A DNA stretch of 33,624 bases from a bacterium (GTDB lineage Bacteria; Electryoneota; Electryoneia; Electryoneales; Electryoneaceae), in contig JAHLLB010000048.1 in NCBI GenBank assembly GCA_020444425.1, forward strand, positions 1-33,624, in the 5' to 3' direction. Below, one piece after another: positions 33,494 through 33,624 of the stretch. The position numbers were made by a program, and so were the translations under genes. Numbering within the stretch: the first letter of the stretch is position 1; every line of letters starts with the position of its first letter. A model generated the notes under the pieces. The model searched no databases. It saw nothing but the letters and a program-made list of their open reading frames with translations, and was not told the DNA's origin.

Positions 33494-33553
33494 GGCCGCG
33501 TCTGTAAACAGACACGGCCACAAGAGGAAACCGCGTTGGCAAAGCCAACACGG
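33494..33553. repeat. Two adjacent imperfect hairpins
   Basis: ggccgcgtctgt/acagacacggcc (33494-33519, loop aa) and ccgcgttggc/gccaacacgg (33531-33553, loop aaa) each have one mismatch. The paired layout is that of a bacterial interspersed mosaic element. The sequence gcaagat follows, as it does after the hairpin at 300-321. Confidence 0.6.
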
Positions 33554-33571
33554 GCAAGATAGTTGTAGCTT

Positions 33572-33624
33572 CGATTACCGATTACCGATTACCGATTACC
33601 GATTACCGATTACCGATTACCGAT
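33572..33624. repeat. Heptamer array (cgattac), runs off the window end
   Basis: Seven and a half perfect tandem copies fill the last 53 bases and continue past the window. The unit is the same one (attaccg in another phase) that follows the two-LTD gene at 2681-2701. By analogy, a minus-strand sorting-domain gene may end just to the right. Confidence 0.9.

Overview
The window is GC-rich bacterial chromosome with no rRNA, tRNA or CRISPR array that I can see. Seven large secreted proteins end in the same kind of C-terminal module: a Y/WPNPFN motif, a short beta domain, 'LASGxYFxR', then a basic or hydrophobic tail. This is the type IX secretion (Por/T9SS) 'type A' sorting domain. With lamin-tail domains, FG-GAP/VCBS propellers and LVIVD propellers, it points to an uncultured lineage of the Fibrobacterota-Chlorobi-Bacteroidota (FCB) superphylum or a neighbouring candidate phylum (Zixibacteria, KSB1, Latescibacterota or Electryoneota type). 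I cannot assign it more finely.

Layout. 1-394: tandem repeats and hairpins, perhaps after the tail of a + strand gene. 395-6715: three minus-strand secreted proteins (CocE/NonD-type hydrolase, two-LTD protein, FG-GAP protein), each followed directly after its stop by a heptamer array. 7115-7900: diadenylate cyclase CdaA. 7921-8893: a REP-associated tyrosine transposase with three REP copies on one side and five inverted copies on the other. 8962-14310: an overlapping three-gene glycan operon (YfhO-like membrane protein, flippase, GT4 glycosyltransferase). 14400-17585: a five-LTD surface protein. 17586-18161: a nested inverted-repeat element. 18162-21333: small genes on the minus strand (lipocalin-like exported protein, DHFR-family reductase, ribosomal protein L28, two diverged 110-aa paralogues, two AT-richer small membrane proteins). 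21400-23001: L-aspartate oxidase NadB. 23318-23584: a small two-helix membrane protein. 23819-29848: an Old Yellow Enzyme and two more sorting-domain propeller proteins. 29997-31211: an orphan sensor histidine kinase. 31472-33319: another sorting-domain propeller protein. The window ends inside a heptamer array.

How it fits together. The region mainly supplies the cell surface: exported propeller, LTD and hydrolase proteins that would use T9SS machinery encoded elsewhere, plus an envelope glycan operon. Housekeeping genes (rpmB, nadB, cdaA) are interspersed. The least ordinary feature is intergenic. Short tandem arrays of exact 7- or 10-bp period start within a few bases of the stop codons of five sorting-domain genes. 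At two loci they sit in a composite element with a GGGGACAC-type terminator hairpin. The same 10-bp unit occurs at two loci 14 kb apart. At least five intergenic hairpins share a GGGACA/TGTCCC core.
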